Positions 10,201 through 18,119 of a stretch of DNA of 20,808 nucleotides are shown here, piece after piece. Under the pieces are notes generated by a model that did not search any database, was not told the origin of the DNA, and saw nothing but the letters and a program-made list of their open reading frames with translations. Positions within the stretch are counted from its first letter, which is position 1. Every line of letters begins with the position of its first letter. Both the position numbers and the translations under genes were made by a program. This stretch comes from Rodentolepis nana (lineage: Eukaryota; Platyhelminthes; Cestoda; Cyclophyllidea; Hymenolepididae). The stretch spans positions 1 through 20,808 of the forward strand of contig UZAE01012109.1 in NCBI GenBank assembly GCA_900617975.1, written 5' to 3'.

Positions 10201-13200
10201 AAAAGGGTGATAATTACACATAACGTAGCAATGACCTCATTGGTAAAAAATAATCAAGATACTCCCTAGACAATTCTTAGACAAGCGAAAGCAACTGTCC
10301 AATTAGGCTCCAGGTGTGTAAAAAGCGTTCATAAACACAATACTCTCCTTTAAAAGACCAGACCCTTTCCATTTATATGCGTGATTAAAACGACAATCCA
10401 TGACTCGAAACTGTCACAACCACCAAAATGAGAGTATGGTTGCCGTTCAAAGCACTATTAATACCATGTAGACAATCCAGAGTGAAGTTAGAATTGTAAT
10501 AAAGACTATGAACCTGTTGTTAATAGAAGAAACCAACATAGCAGATGATCTGATCAAGGGCTCTCACACAGCTCTGAGAGAAAAAAAGGGTTAGAGAACT
10601 AAGCCATTGCAGCATAGGCTATGTCAACACAGTTGATTGAATGTATCACCCTCTACCACGAAGTTTGCACTCACAGAAGTTCTTCGAAACCATGGGCTCA
10701 CACAAGCGTTACAGAGTTCAACTTCTCATCAAACCCCACAAAAACTGCCCTTTAACAAAGGCAAAGTAACTTCTGAGTAAAGATAGCTTGGCTTAAACAC
10801 AGCCCAAAGAGCGCCTGTCAAGTTATGAAGACTGCATTTCCCCTCTAACTGTCATGGTTTTCGGATGTGAGTGATCCATCGGGGATAAAGCCACCAAACC
10901 TGTTTTTTCAAACATGGACTTAAGTTGATTTCAGATGCTTACGTTCAAGTGGATACCATTGAAGTAGTTAAGTCCTAAATAAGTAGGGTAATTAGATATA
11001 GGACCATGCGTATGACGGCACCAGGATTTGATCTCTCCCACACCTCAGGGGAAAGTAAACAAACTGTTGAACCAATTTTTGATATTGCAACGGTCCCAAT
11101 GAACTCCCCATATCTTAACCCAATAGACTACTATGCAGGTATTAGGCGTTATCAAGAAAGGCACAATTAAAGCAGCCTTCGAGGTCCTGCAAAAAGAGAA
11201 GAGTTACCTTGCTCTACATTTCAGAGACTAGTTCGAATTAAGGCCTTAAAAGAAGGGTAATTATTTCGCATATGTGAAATTTGGTCTTTCCATTGGCGTT
11301 CTTTTAATTCAATTAAATGCTGCCTTTTCCTTAGCCTGATGAGACACTGCCAAGTCTAACCCAAACGCTAGACCTTTACGCCTTAGCATTATCAAAGTAC
11401 GTAGAAGTGTGTTCAATGTTACGATAAGTTATATAGAGCAAAAGTAGTGAGTCAAGTCATCAAGAGAACTCTTCTTCATTTGAGCTCTGCTATGGACATT
11501 TATATTGCAAAAATCTTCATATTCAACATGAGGCAAATCTGAGTGGCATAAACTGATTTAGGCGGACCTAGCCTAACTTCCTACCGAATAAACAATACAA
11601 TATAATCTTTTCTCTGACCCTAAAGTTAAGTGAAAATAATATAGAAAAAGGAAAGATCTCGAATGAAATGGGAAGAGCAATAAAAACTTGCTTTGGATCG
11701 GTACTCATAGCCGAATCACGGAGTTTTGCATAGGACGAGGAGACTTTGAGACAATCCACAAGGAGGGTTGAGAAGAGTTTGGGCATAGTTTCCACCAGCC
11801 GACGTTGATTCTCGCCACAATCTCTCACCAATTCGTTAGCTAAGATGATGAGACTTAGGAGGTGATCAAGCATAGCTAGTGTATCATCTACACTCAGGTT
11901 CAACTCGTCAGAGTCTGTTGGGAAGCCATCGACGGGACGACGAAAGTACTTCACCACACCAGAGGCATCAAAACGCTGTAAAGAAAAATAAAATCGAGGT
12001 TAATTGTAGTCACGTCATCTGACAGTAACAGAGGTGAAAGGTTGATGTTCACCTGTGATATTGATGACAAATATCACGGATAAATGCATGAAATACCTCA
12101 CCACTCAAAATAATGCCTACGCCTTTCTCAATGGATAAGTATATAAACATTCATTTTCTAACAAGCTCCCAAAGAAATTCTCGCAAATAATTACATTGAA
12201 CAAAGGAAGACTTTCGACGACAACAAAACATCCATTAAGCTTTCCTTATCAAGCTTTTGAGTATCAACATATACAAAAGCGCACTTATAGTCGTACGCTT
12301 GAAAAAAATCAAAAATGAAACGTAGGCGTTTTAAGAGCTACACGACTTTAGTTGGACAAAAAAGTTGGTTCTATTAAAATTTTAGCATAATAAACAGCAA
12401 AAAAACAAAACAACAAAGCATTCATACCTCCATTTGCGACTGAAGCATTCTGAATCCATTTCTCACTCTAAAGTAGGATTGGAGTTTCGCCAACGTAGCA
12501 AGTTCATTGTTTTCAGACTGGTTCTCAACTATTTTTGACGGTTGGATCTGCTGCTGCTGCTGTTGTTCAAGCTGCCGATGATGTCTTTGAGCATTGCTTT
12601 TTCCCTTTCTTTTGCCTCCTCGCTTCCCGCAGTTTGGAGTAGTCTGAGATTTTTGATCACCTTGAGGAGAAACTGGGGAAATGGCAGCAACTTTCGGTAC
12701 ATCTTTAGACTCATTCAATTTTCCATTCGTCGCAATCTCCACTTCAGAAAGACCCTGAGCAACAGAGGCAGCAGATAGGAGTGAAGCCATCTGGCGAAGA
12801 GTTTTGGTGTATTGACGCATCTCCTTTCCCTTCACTGTCGCCTCGACTATAAGCCGTAGAAAACGATCCCTGGAGTTAGCAAGAAAGTATGATGAATAGA
12901 AAGGGGCTGAGATGAAAAAAATTAAATATTATTGGTGCATTGACGAAACTCGAAAGTTCCGTCCATAGTGCACTGGATGATCGTACCCAAACATATAAAA
13001 CAGCAGTTATTAACCAAACAAATTGGAAAACAAGCAACAAAGTACCCAATACCCATTAATAAAACACGTCGCTTGACCAAACAGGCCTACTATATTGTCC
13101 AATAAGGGGTGTGATAGACTTACCTCAACGTGGTGTAACCTGGGCAAAGTATACACATACGGTAATAAGTCTATTAACCAGCAGTTGACTTCTGACTTCA

Positions 13201-15526
13201 AAATACCATCACCCCACTGTATGTTATATTCGACCACATCTACAGTACTCACCTCACCTTTTTTCTACCTTTTCTACCCTCGTCTAAGAAACTCTCTTCT
13301 GTCCCCCCCCCCCCTTCTCGACTTCTTTTCACTTGAAAGTATACCAAAACGCCCAAATGCCCACCATGAATGAAACACCCAACAATCGCTTTTCAAACAA
13401 TGGAACATCAAATAGAGGAAATTCGCGTAATAAGCGAGAAAATGAGGAATAATATTTGAGTGCTCATGTTCGTAGAAAGAAAAAAAAAGTACCTTTAAGC
13501 TGTCGTAACTAGAATGAGTCAAAATAATTTCAGTTGGATGGAAAAATTTACCAAGTATGAGCTAAAACAAGGCAAAATTACAAAAAAATTGAGCAATAAA
13601 AAATTTCCGAAAAAAGATAACAAATCCGACTAGATAATAAAAGACATTAAAATCCCCTTAACATGTTGGAAGTTAACAAGAAGTATACTAACTCGGTAGG
13701 TTTGAGTGGCATCGGTCCTTCATTTCCCGAAGACGACAGTTCAGCAGACGACTGGGAGTCCAAACTCTCAGCAGCAATAGCTGCTTTAACTTGAGCCACT
13801 CCTTCCCTGAGAAAAGATGGCCAATCATCCGATTCAGGATCAGGCACTACACCCGTGGCAGGGTGTTTAGTGAGGGCGAAGTAGGCACGGGAGTCAACAT
13901 AGGCTCTCAAGGCATCACGAGGTCGTCGAAGGACGAGGAGGGCCTTGCCACGGCGAAGATAGGCTTTTGAGGCGTGCATATTGGCTTCCTTGGCAGAGTC
14001 AGCGTCAGCACCAAAGTCGGTAGGTGATTTCTTTGGTTCTGAGGGAAGTAAACGAAGTGCCATATCACAATCAGCCAATGCCAATTCAGGACGACCGGCA
14101 CGAAGATAGGCCTGAAATTGAAAATAACGCCTGTTAAAAAATGGCATGAAGACTTGGCATATTTTTAGAGTATTCAATAAACAAAAAAGGCTGATTATGG
14201 TTTTTAAGATTCATTACTGGCAGTTGACTTCTGATTTCAAACTACCATGACCCCACTGTATATCATATTCGACACTTTTACAGTGCATAACCCCAATGTA
14301 TGTCATATTCGACCCCTTTCACAGTATCTCACCTTACCTTTTTCTCTACCTTTGTGTCTGTCTGCCTCTCTTCTAGCCTTTTCTCTGCCTTTGTGTCTGT
14401 CTGTCTGTCTGTCTCTTATATCTGTTAATCGCTCTTCTTTTCCCCTGTCGACCTTTTCTCACTTTAATGTTCCTCTCTTCTGTGAAGCCCGAAGTCAGCT
14501 AAAGGGCTAATGATAACTATCAAAAGGACTGTCATTTGAAAATAATAATAATAATACTTGGGCGGTAGTAGTTGGGACAATTAAACGTGGTAGCAATCAA
14601 CGAAAATGATTACATATTTAATTGAAGAAATTAAGGAACATTACGTAGCCATGTTATACGAGCGGCTGGAACCAATTTCTGGGAAATTCACTCGAAAAAG
14701 GACCCAGAAGGAGCCACACAACAATGGGAAAGGTGCAGCATTATCAAACTTAATAACTTGAACAAACGAGAGACCGGAACCTCATCAAGGTGCAATCGCA
14801 CAATTCCCACTGTAAATGCCACAATATTAACAAAACTTACTTAATAATAATTTAATCGCTTTATGATCTAAGAAAACATTTTAATTCCCCCTACACTTTA
14901 GTAAAGCAACGCTCCTAAATACCCATGCTTCGAATAAAGAAAAACACCACTTACCTGAGCACGGTTATTGTATAGCAACGACCAGTCCGGAAGAAATTTG
15001 ATGGCCTTAGAATAGTAATGAATAGCATTGTCAATATTGCCAACTTTGAGGTATTCATTGGCGTAACGTTTGTATTCGTCCGCCTTGGACTTGTTTTCAG
15101 CTCTACGGCGGGATCGTTCTGCAGCATCAGCTTCAACTTGAGCCTTAAATGTATCTGCTGACAGAACTTCCTTGGGTGTACAATTATTTTTGATTTTATG
15201 CAAATCTAATAGGTAATGGTAGAAAATCGTTACTAAGTAAAATAATACAAAAGGCAAGAGATAATAAAAGACTAACCTGAAACGTCACTGTTTGAAGACT
15301 TATTAATAACAGTTCTGTCTATCGTGCCTTTCTTTCCATCTAAAAACTCCTGCTAAAATAAGGGAAAAAACATACTTTTCATTTTCATTAAATATTCGTC
15401 AGCTTCTTTTAACGCGAAAGCTGAAGCTTCAGAATCAGAACCAGCCAGCTTACTGACAAGTTCAGCAACCTTATCTACCTCAGAGAGCCTGGCATAATCG
15501 TCATCAGTTAAACCATTAACTGACAT
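4054..15526 (-). CDS. TTC12: TTC12-like protein (TPR plus armadillo-like), 13 coding exons
   Basis: Thirteen exons join in phase: 15526-15376, 15339-15277, 15205-14955, 14111-13693, 12869-12428, 11975-11692, 10188-9843, 8176-8067, 7268-7062, 6263-6062, 5881-5748, 5042 (or 5024)-4640 and 4236-4054. The sum is 3195 or 3177 nt, giving 1064 or 1058 residues. Order: acidic N-terminus, basic helix with SRRRAENK (about 103-110), TPR1 (about 114-147), TPR2 (148-181), acidic loop, TPR3 (about 201-234), a low-complexity basic/polyQ linker, then alpha-helical armadillo-like repeats to the end. Landmarks shared with vertebrate TTC12, from memory, are RRRAENK, the YYSKAI/YNNRAQAY pair, FRVRNGF, ENQRRLV, SGRE and KNAGCVIARLC. 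In vertebrates TTC12 is a cytoplasmic factor for dynein-arm assembly in cilia and sperm flagella, and human mutations cause primary ciliary dyskinesia. This protein is much longer than the roughly 705-residue human one. Exon boundaries are inferred without transcripts. Confidence 0.85.
4237..4639 (-). other. Intron 12
   Basis: 403 nt, GT-AG, with a T-rich 3' end. No repeat or RNA gene seen. Confidence 0.75.
4640..5042 (-). CDS. TTC12: TTC12-like exon 12
   Basis: Codes residues about 870-1004. After an ambiguous serine-rich start it reads HRLRGAVHALSAITRAKNCE, RLVSRKVAQLLRA, then ACLILEACADDTVLAENLIG and TVITDLLKLIK, matching vertebrate ALCLGNCMEVPNVASSLL and LLQVLLKLA. Two acceptors 18 nt apart, CTGCAG (exon from 5042) and CTTCAG (exon from 5024), give the same frame. 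Donor GTATGT, phase 0. Confidence 0.85.
5043..5747 (-). other. Intron 11
   Basis: 705 nt, GT-AG (723 nt if the downstream acceptor is used). Contains a short open frame on the plus strand (5557-5760) that overlaps exon 11 and looks like chance. Confidence 0.7.
5748..5881 (-). CDS. TTC12: TTC12-like exon 11
   Basis: Codes residues 826-869 plus two bases: VTDWAHSGKEVPQEPTNEKA, then a lysine/serine-rich stretch and VQLLISVIC. It aligns poorly with vertebrate TTC12 and looks like a lineage-specific loop. Acceptor GCTTCAG, donor GTAAGT. Its phase fits both neighbours, which is the main support. Confidence 0.7.
6062..6263 (-). CDS. TTC12: TTC12-like exon 10
   Basis: Codes residues about 759-825: HTALVGSICRLIHNFLSGDS, then QEMEALLNLVGEVLDTPNCS and SVSIALLGRFLPYCTEEL. 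It corresponds to vertebrate VIYTLLGLMMNL to ILTRAAGVLSR. The frame is open but lacks an ATG near its 5' end, so simple ORF calling misses it. Acceptor TTTTGTAG, donor GTGAGT, phases consistent on both sides. Confidence 0.8.
6264..7061 (-). other. Intron 9
   Basis: 798 nt, GT-AG, with TTTTTTCTTTTGTAG at its 3' end. Nothing else recognisable. Confidence 0.75.
7062..7268 (-). CDS. TTC12: TTC12-like exon 9
   Basis: Codes residues about 689-758: LQNVVETAIAPG, then INCLSILLDSLSAASDDPFL (vertebrate CQCIAIMGNLSAEP), then FLLNLTTCAARHLPLMVDE. The acceptor chosen is TTCTCCAG ending at 7269 because it alone restores phase with exon 8; a CAG ending at 7301 is out of phase. Donor GTTTGT after two bases of a codon. 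Confidence 0.8.
7269..8066 (-). other. Intron 8
   Basis: 798 nt, GT-AG. The plus-strand frame at 7744-7941 is hydrophobic and low in information; I see no gene. Confidence 0.7.
8067..8176 (-). CDS. TTC12: TTC12-like exon 8
   Basis: A 110-nt exon coding LLSIWSLLRDFLVEVLKEAP and on to FLMRRVNS plus two bases. It corresponds to the vertebrate helix around LPGVLPALTGVLK. Acceptor TTTTTCAG, donor GTAAGA. The next exon must begin with one base, which decides the exon 9 acceptor. Confidence 0.8.
8177..9842 (-). other. Intron 7
   Basis: 1666 nt, GT-AG, the longest intron. It holds repeat copy 3 with its target-site duplication. The remaining sequence (8932-9842) shows nothing I can name. Confidence 0.75.
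8601..8919 (+). repeat. SINE-like repeat, copy 3 (full length, 12-bp TSD, intron 7)
   Basis: The 319-bp body lies between perfect direct repeats TACTTTGCGATA at 8589-8600 and 8920-8931. It begins TAGGGGTGTGCGATAGACTT, contains GGTGCACCCTGGGCAACG, a C tract of 12 and TGAAGCCTGAAGTCAACT, and ends GCCTGCCATTTG with an (AAAT)n tail. It is the cleanest copy and the best template for a consensus. It lies antisense to the host gene. Confidence 0.9.
9843..10188 (-). CDS. TTC12: TTC12-like exon 7 (helical repeats)
   Basis: Codes residues about 537-652: HLLGLLQCSACDLIALMSCE, then SGREGLLTHPG, which lines up with vertebrate SGRSLIINH, then a serine-rich loop and SLADCFATQTVAATAKILEN. Adjacent acceptors end at 10189 and 10187, and the first fits the GC-AG donor of exon 6. 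Donor GTAAGT, phase 0. Confidence 0.85.
10189..11691 (-). other. Intron 6 (predicted GC-AG)
   Basis: 1503 nt, from GCAAGT at 11691 to TTTTAG ending at 10189. It holds the mariner-like relic. The GC donor is inferred from reading phase. Confidence 0.6.
10700..11240 (+). pseudogene. Decayed mariner-like transposase (intron 6)
   Basis: Frame-shifting fragments on the plus strand follow the order of mariner-type (Tc1/mariner superfamily) transposases. VMVFG is at 10851-10865. HGLKLISDAYVQVDTIEVVK with a following stop is at 10913-10978. A degraded QDGAP-like block (YDGT) is at 11011-11019. NSPYLNPIDYY is at 11102-11134, where families usually read SPDLNPxDYxxW. KAAFEVLQKEKS, ending at a TAG, is at 11169-11231. 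The last catalytic aspartate (PIDYY) remains. The two candidate catalytic aspartates are about 37 codons apart if one frameshift is allowed. Weak N-terminal similarity may reach back to about 10700. No terminal inverted repeats found. Non-functional; antisense to the host gene. Confidence 0.75.
11692..11975 (-). CDS. TTC12: TTC12-like exon 6 (helical repeats)
   Basis: Codes residues 443-536 plus two bases, including CGENQRRLVETMPKLFSTLL, which matches vertebrate ENQRVLV. The acceptor is CTTTACAG. The only donor near the end that keeps phase with good consensus is GCAAGT at 11691, a GC-AG intron. GTTTTT four bases later breaks the frame. A weak GTACCG at 11704 could pair with a second acceptor two bases into exon 7. 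Confidence 0.8.
11976..12427 (-). other. Intron 5
   Basis: 452 nt, GTATGA to CTTTACAG. No repeat or other feature seen. Confidence 0.75.
12428..12869 (-). CDS. TTC12: TTC12-like exon 5 (linker with polyQ)
   Basis: Codes residues about 295-442. It opens with a helix (DRFLRLIVEATVKGKEMRQY) and passes through a low-complexity basic segment (KRGGKRKGK) and an interrupted glutamine run (CTG/TTG repeats read on the plus strand, 12548-12567). It ends with SYFRVRNGFRMLQSQME, matching the vertebrate FRMHNGFSI region where the helical repeats start. The linker is probably disordered. Donor GTATGA, phase 0. Confidence 0.85.
12548..12567. repeat. CTG/CAG-type trinucleotide run inside exon 5
   Basis: Five CTG units followed by TTG on the plus strand encode the glutamine run on the minus strand. 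Probably variable in length between individuals. Confidence 0.8.
13104..13362 (+). repeat. SINE-like repeat, copy 4 (intron 4, internal deletion)
   Basis: The 5' domain is intact (AGGGGTGTGATAGACTTACC, then GGTAATAAGTCTATTAACC), as is the central part with a C tract of 12. After TTTTCACTT it jumps to a degraded 3' unit (CCAAAACGCCCAAATGCCC) and lacks the usual tail. CTACCTTTT is duplicated locally. No target-site duplication seen. Antisense to the host gene. Confidence 0.8.
13693..14111 (-). CDS. TTC12: TTC12-like exon 4 (TPR2-TPR3)
   Basis: Codes residues 156-294 plus two bases. It completes TPR2 (AYLRAGRPELALADCDMALR), then carries an acidic loop of about 20 residues (PTDFGADADSAKEAN) that vertebrate TTC12 lacks, then TPR3 (ASKAYLRRGKALLVLRRPRD). 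A serine-rich tail follows. Acceptor TTTCAG, donor GTTAGT. Confidence 0.9.
14212..14556 (+). repeat. SINE-like repeat, copy 5 (intron 3, 5'-truncated, expanded)
   Basis: Starts inside the element at CTGGCAGTTGACTTCTGA, so the folded 5' domain is absent. The CCCCACTGTATATCATATTCGA segment occurs twice in tandem (about 14251-14311). A CTGT microsatellite (about 14389-14414) has expanded in the pyrimidine-rich middle. The 3' end is typical: GGGCTAATGATAACTATCAA, then ATTTG and an (AAT)n tail. Antisense to the host gene. Confidence 0.8.
14955..15205 (-). CDS. TTC12: TTC12-like exon 3 (basic helix and TPR1)
   Basis: Codes residues about 72-155. The charged helix AERSRRRAENKSKADEYKRY leads into TPR1 (ANEYLKVGNIDNAIHYYSKA) and the start of TPR2 (LLYNNRAQ). 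The TPR signature positions (Y/N-G-A-Y-A) are clear, and this is the best-conserved part of the gene. Acceptor ATTAG, donor GTAAGT, phase 0 at the 3' end. Confidence 0.9.
15277..15339 (-). CDS. TTC12: TTC12-like exon 2
   Basis: A 63-nt exon coding GKKGTIDRTVINKSSNSDVS, in the position of the vertebrate stretch around LNKTMIS. It is preceded by a 36-nt intron. Two nearer acceptors (TAG at 15353, CAG at 15350) would give a frame that stops at once, so the TAG ending at 15340 is the in-phase choice. The donor is GTTAGT after the first base of a codon. Confidence 0.75.
15340..15375 (-). other. 36-nt intron 1 of the TTC12-like gene
   Basis: GTATG, then a T/C-rich stretch, ending TTTTTAG. It is deduced from phase: the flanking exons only stay open with this acceptor. 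At 36 nt it is near the lower size limit for spliceosomal introns. Confidence 0.65.
15376..15526 (-). CDS. TTC12: TTC12-like exon 1 (start codon)
   Basis: Codes residues 1-50 plus one base: MSVNGLTDDDYARLSEVDKV and onward to YLMKMK. The ATG at 15526 is the first in frame; a TGA lies 18 nt upstream (15544-15542), so no longer N-terminus is possible without an extra exon. The donor is GTATGT at 15375. A good splice acceptor (CTTTCTTAG) ends two bases before the ATG, so an upstream untranslated exon or a trans-spliced leader is possible. Confidence 0.8.
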
Positions 15527-15544
15527 TTCTAAGAAAGCCAATCA

Positions 15545-17922
15545 GGCAAATAACAGAAAACAAACACACGTTGAATGTGTTTCGGTAAAGCGGGCGGTTC
15601 AAACAACTCCAAAGAAATATTAAGACACTTTGAATAAATTCCACTTTTATTTCATGATAATTTTAATATCGAAATATTTATGCATAGTTTAAGAATCAAG
15701 GGTTGATAACTCATAACAAAATTTTGGAAATCAAAACATTTTGCCTAGTTTAATCTGAATGACAATTGGATATGTTTAAAAATTAATAACTGTAGCGATT
15801 AAGCTAGGTTGGTTGACAAACTGGAACATAATCTTAGCATCCCTTATATAACAAATTTTATTAATACCGTTTTGTAATAACTAAATCAACATATTATTTC
15901 GACATATGCTATTTAAGCTTTGCGACGTATTAGTTTAAGTAATTGAGATATTTTCTAAATGAATCAAGCATATAAACCATTTATTAAGCGAACACGTTGC
16001 TTAAAATATCGAGATTGATAGGGTAAATCTCTGATGTGAGGAAGATAAAAGTAGGAATTTTTCACGTTTAAATATGAAATGATCGTTGGAAACATTATTT
16101 GTCTTTTCTATACAGTCAAAAATTTATTTAGCAGCGAATATGAAGTTTATGCGAAAGACTCCTTCTTTCATCCTAATCATTAGCAAAATTAGATTTGTTT
16201 AGATCAATGCAAATTTTCATTTCGAAAGGTTGCCTGTTTACTAATATGACATAACAGTTCCAATAATTGGTATTCCAAACCATAAGTTACAGCAATTCAG
16301 TTTTCGCATTTTGTGATAGTGCCCCATCCTTTTGATATATTGAGCATTTTAATAGAAAACTGCTTTTATTAAAACTCCAATCCTAAAGATAAAGATTTCT
16401 ATAAGTATTTGCACGCATTTGATTATTGAGTTCAGTTTATTGGATAAAATATGCGGATGGATGGAAAATCATTGGATGGAAATGAAATTAATTTGAAATT
16501 GGCTTTAATACGCGTTACAAGCAAACCTTCATAGAATCTATATAAAGAAACCACAAACATAAATTCAAGTATGAAGCTAGTTTATCTTTCTTAATTTAAT
16601 TTCTATTATTTTATTCAACTTTGCGTCTGAATAGAAAACAACAAGACAGTCCAGATAATATATTTTAATTTGGATTTTTCATGCATTTTTAAGTTATATT
16701 GCGGAGAATTGTTAACAGATATAAAGCCAATATTATTTACCCTGGTTTTTTACAAAAGTTCAGGCTTTGAGCGTAAAGTTTCAGATAAAATAATATACGA
16801 AATAAATTTTCATGAAAAATTTACAGAGTTCTTGTATTTGTAAATTAACGAGCTCTACCTTGCTTTGTTTTAACTAATAAAACGATTAAATAATTTTGAT
16901 CCCTTGTAATTGGATCGGTGTTTGGTGAGATGAACAAATTATTTCTATATTAAAATATATTATAAAATATAATCTTTTGAAACTATTTCAAATGTAGAAA
17001 TTTGAAGATTTTTTACTTGTCTATTTGTCACATTTCATTCTGATTTTATGTAAGAAATACAGGGAAGATATCATAACCATTTCATATTTAATTTGAACGT
17101 ATAACTTACAAACTTTAAACGACTATGAAATAATAATAGAGCTTATTTTTTATAGTTCCATTGGCATTAATGGCATCAAATATATAATCTTTATTTTGAG
17201 TAAATAACCATATTTCACAAATATATGTTGATTGTAATGGTAAATATTTACATATGATCTTTTTAATTAATTAAAAACGCAACATTGACCTTAGTGCATT
17301 CCTTTGTTCTGTTTTTCACTTTTGTTCCTGAATTCGCTTTCCGTATTCAATGTTATTTTTCAATGTGCTTTGTATTATTTTATGTGTCTAGTTATTCACG
17401 GTTTATAAGGGTTGATTCAAAGGAAATATTTTTGTGTATACCTTAATCTTAATTTGACTTCCAGTGAATAAGAGCCCTTGTACTTTATGCACGCATTAGC
17501 TGATATCAAAGGGTATTTCAAGTGCAAGGCAAACAATTTGTAAGTAATCAGGTCATAAAATGCCATAATTCTAAGTAAAGCTACCCTTGGAGTCTACCGA
17601 ACTAATCAGTATATTCACTAATTGAGGCCAAAAGCACAGTAGCCTTTCTCGAGTGGGAACATCAATAGTTGGTTTATGCAAATGGGATAAGAGATCACCG
17701 TCATTTATTCGGATTGTGTGCCGCCAGAACGGACCCTAACGCGAATGAAATCAATATATATATTTTAATGTAGTCCTCAGATGTTGAGACAACAATTGGT
17801 TTGCATTGGTACCGACAGTTGTAAAGAATTAAATTTATCGGTAAGTCAAAAATTGATATTAAAATCCGATGTTACACAATTTAATAATACATGATTTCGT
17901 AGAAAGGCTCTATCGCACAAAG
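15545..17922. other. AT-rich intergenic stretch upstream of the TTC12-like gene
   Basis: Very AT-rich with stops in all frames at short intervals. It must contain the promoter, but I can define no core element. An inverted CCAAT (GATTGGC on the minus strand, 15543-15537) lies just upstream of the ATG and may be coincidence. Confidence 0.55.
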
Positions 17923-18114
17923 CTATATTTCACCTCCAGACCCTTTAACTTGCTCATTGCCACTTGTCAACTTAACTCTCAAAATGGGATTCCCGAAAGC
18001 ATTGGTAAAAAATACATTAAAAAGATCATTTTGATCTTGAAATATTAGTTCCAAGGCAACATTCCTATTGGCATTAAATTCCAAAAATAAATTATTTAGT
18101 AGAGTAAAAAACAC
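17923..18114 (-). other. Open stretch of unknown status in AT-rich intergenic DNA
   Basis: A 63-codon frame without an ATG, read as LELIFQDQNDLFNVF and GNPILRVKLTSGNEQ. A possible acceptor (AATGCCAATAG) lies inside it and GGAG/GTGAAA could be a donor near the end. The composition is protein-like, but the length is within what chance gives in AT-rich DNA. I recognise no domain. Confidence 0.2.
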
Positions 18115-18119
18115 AAATA

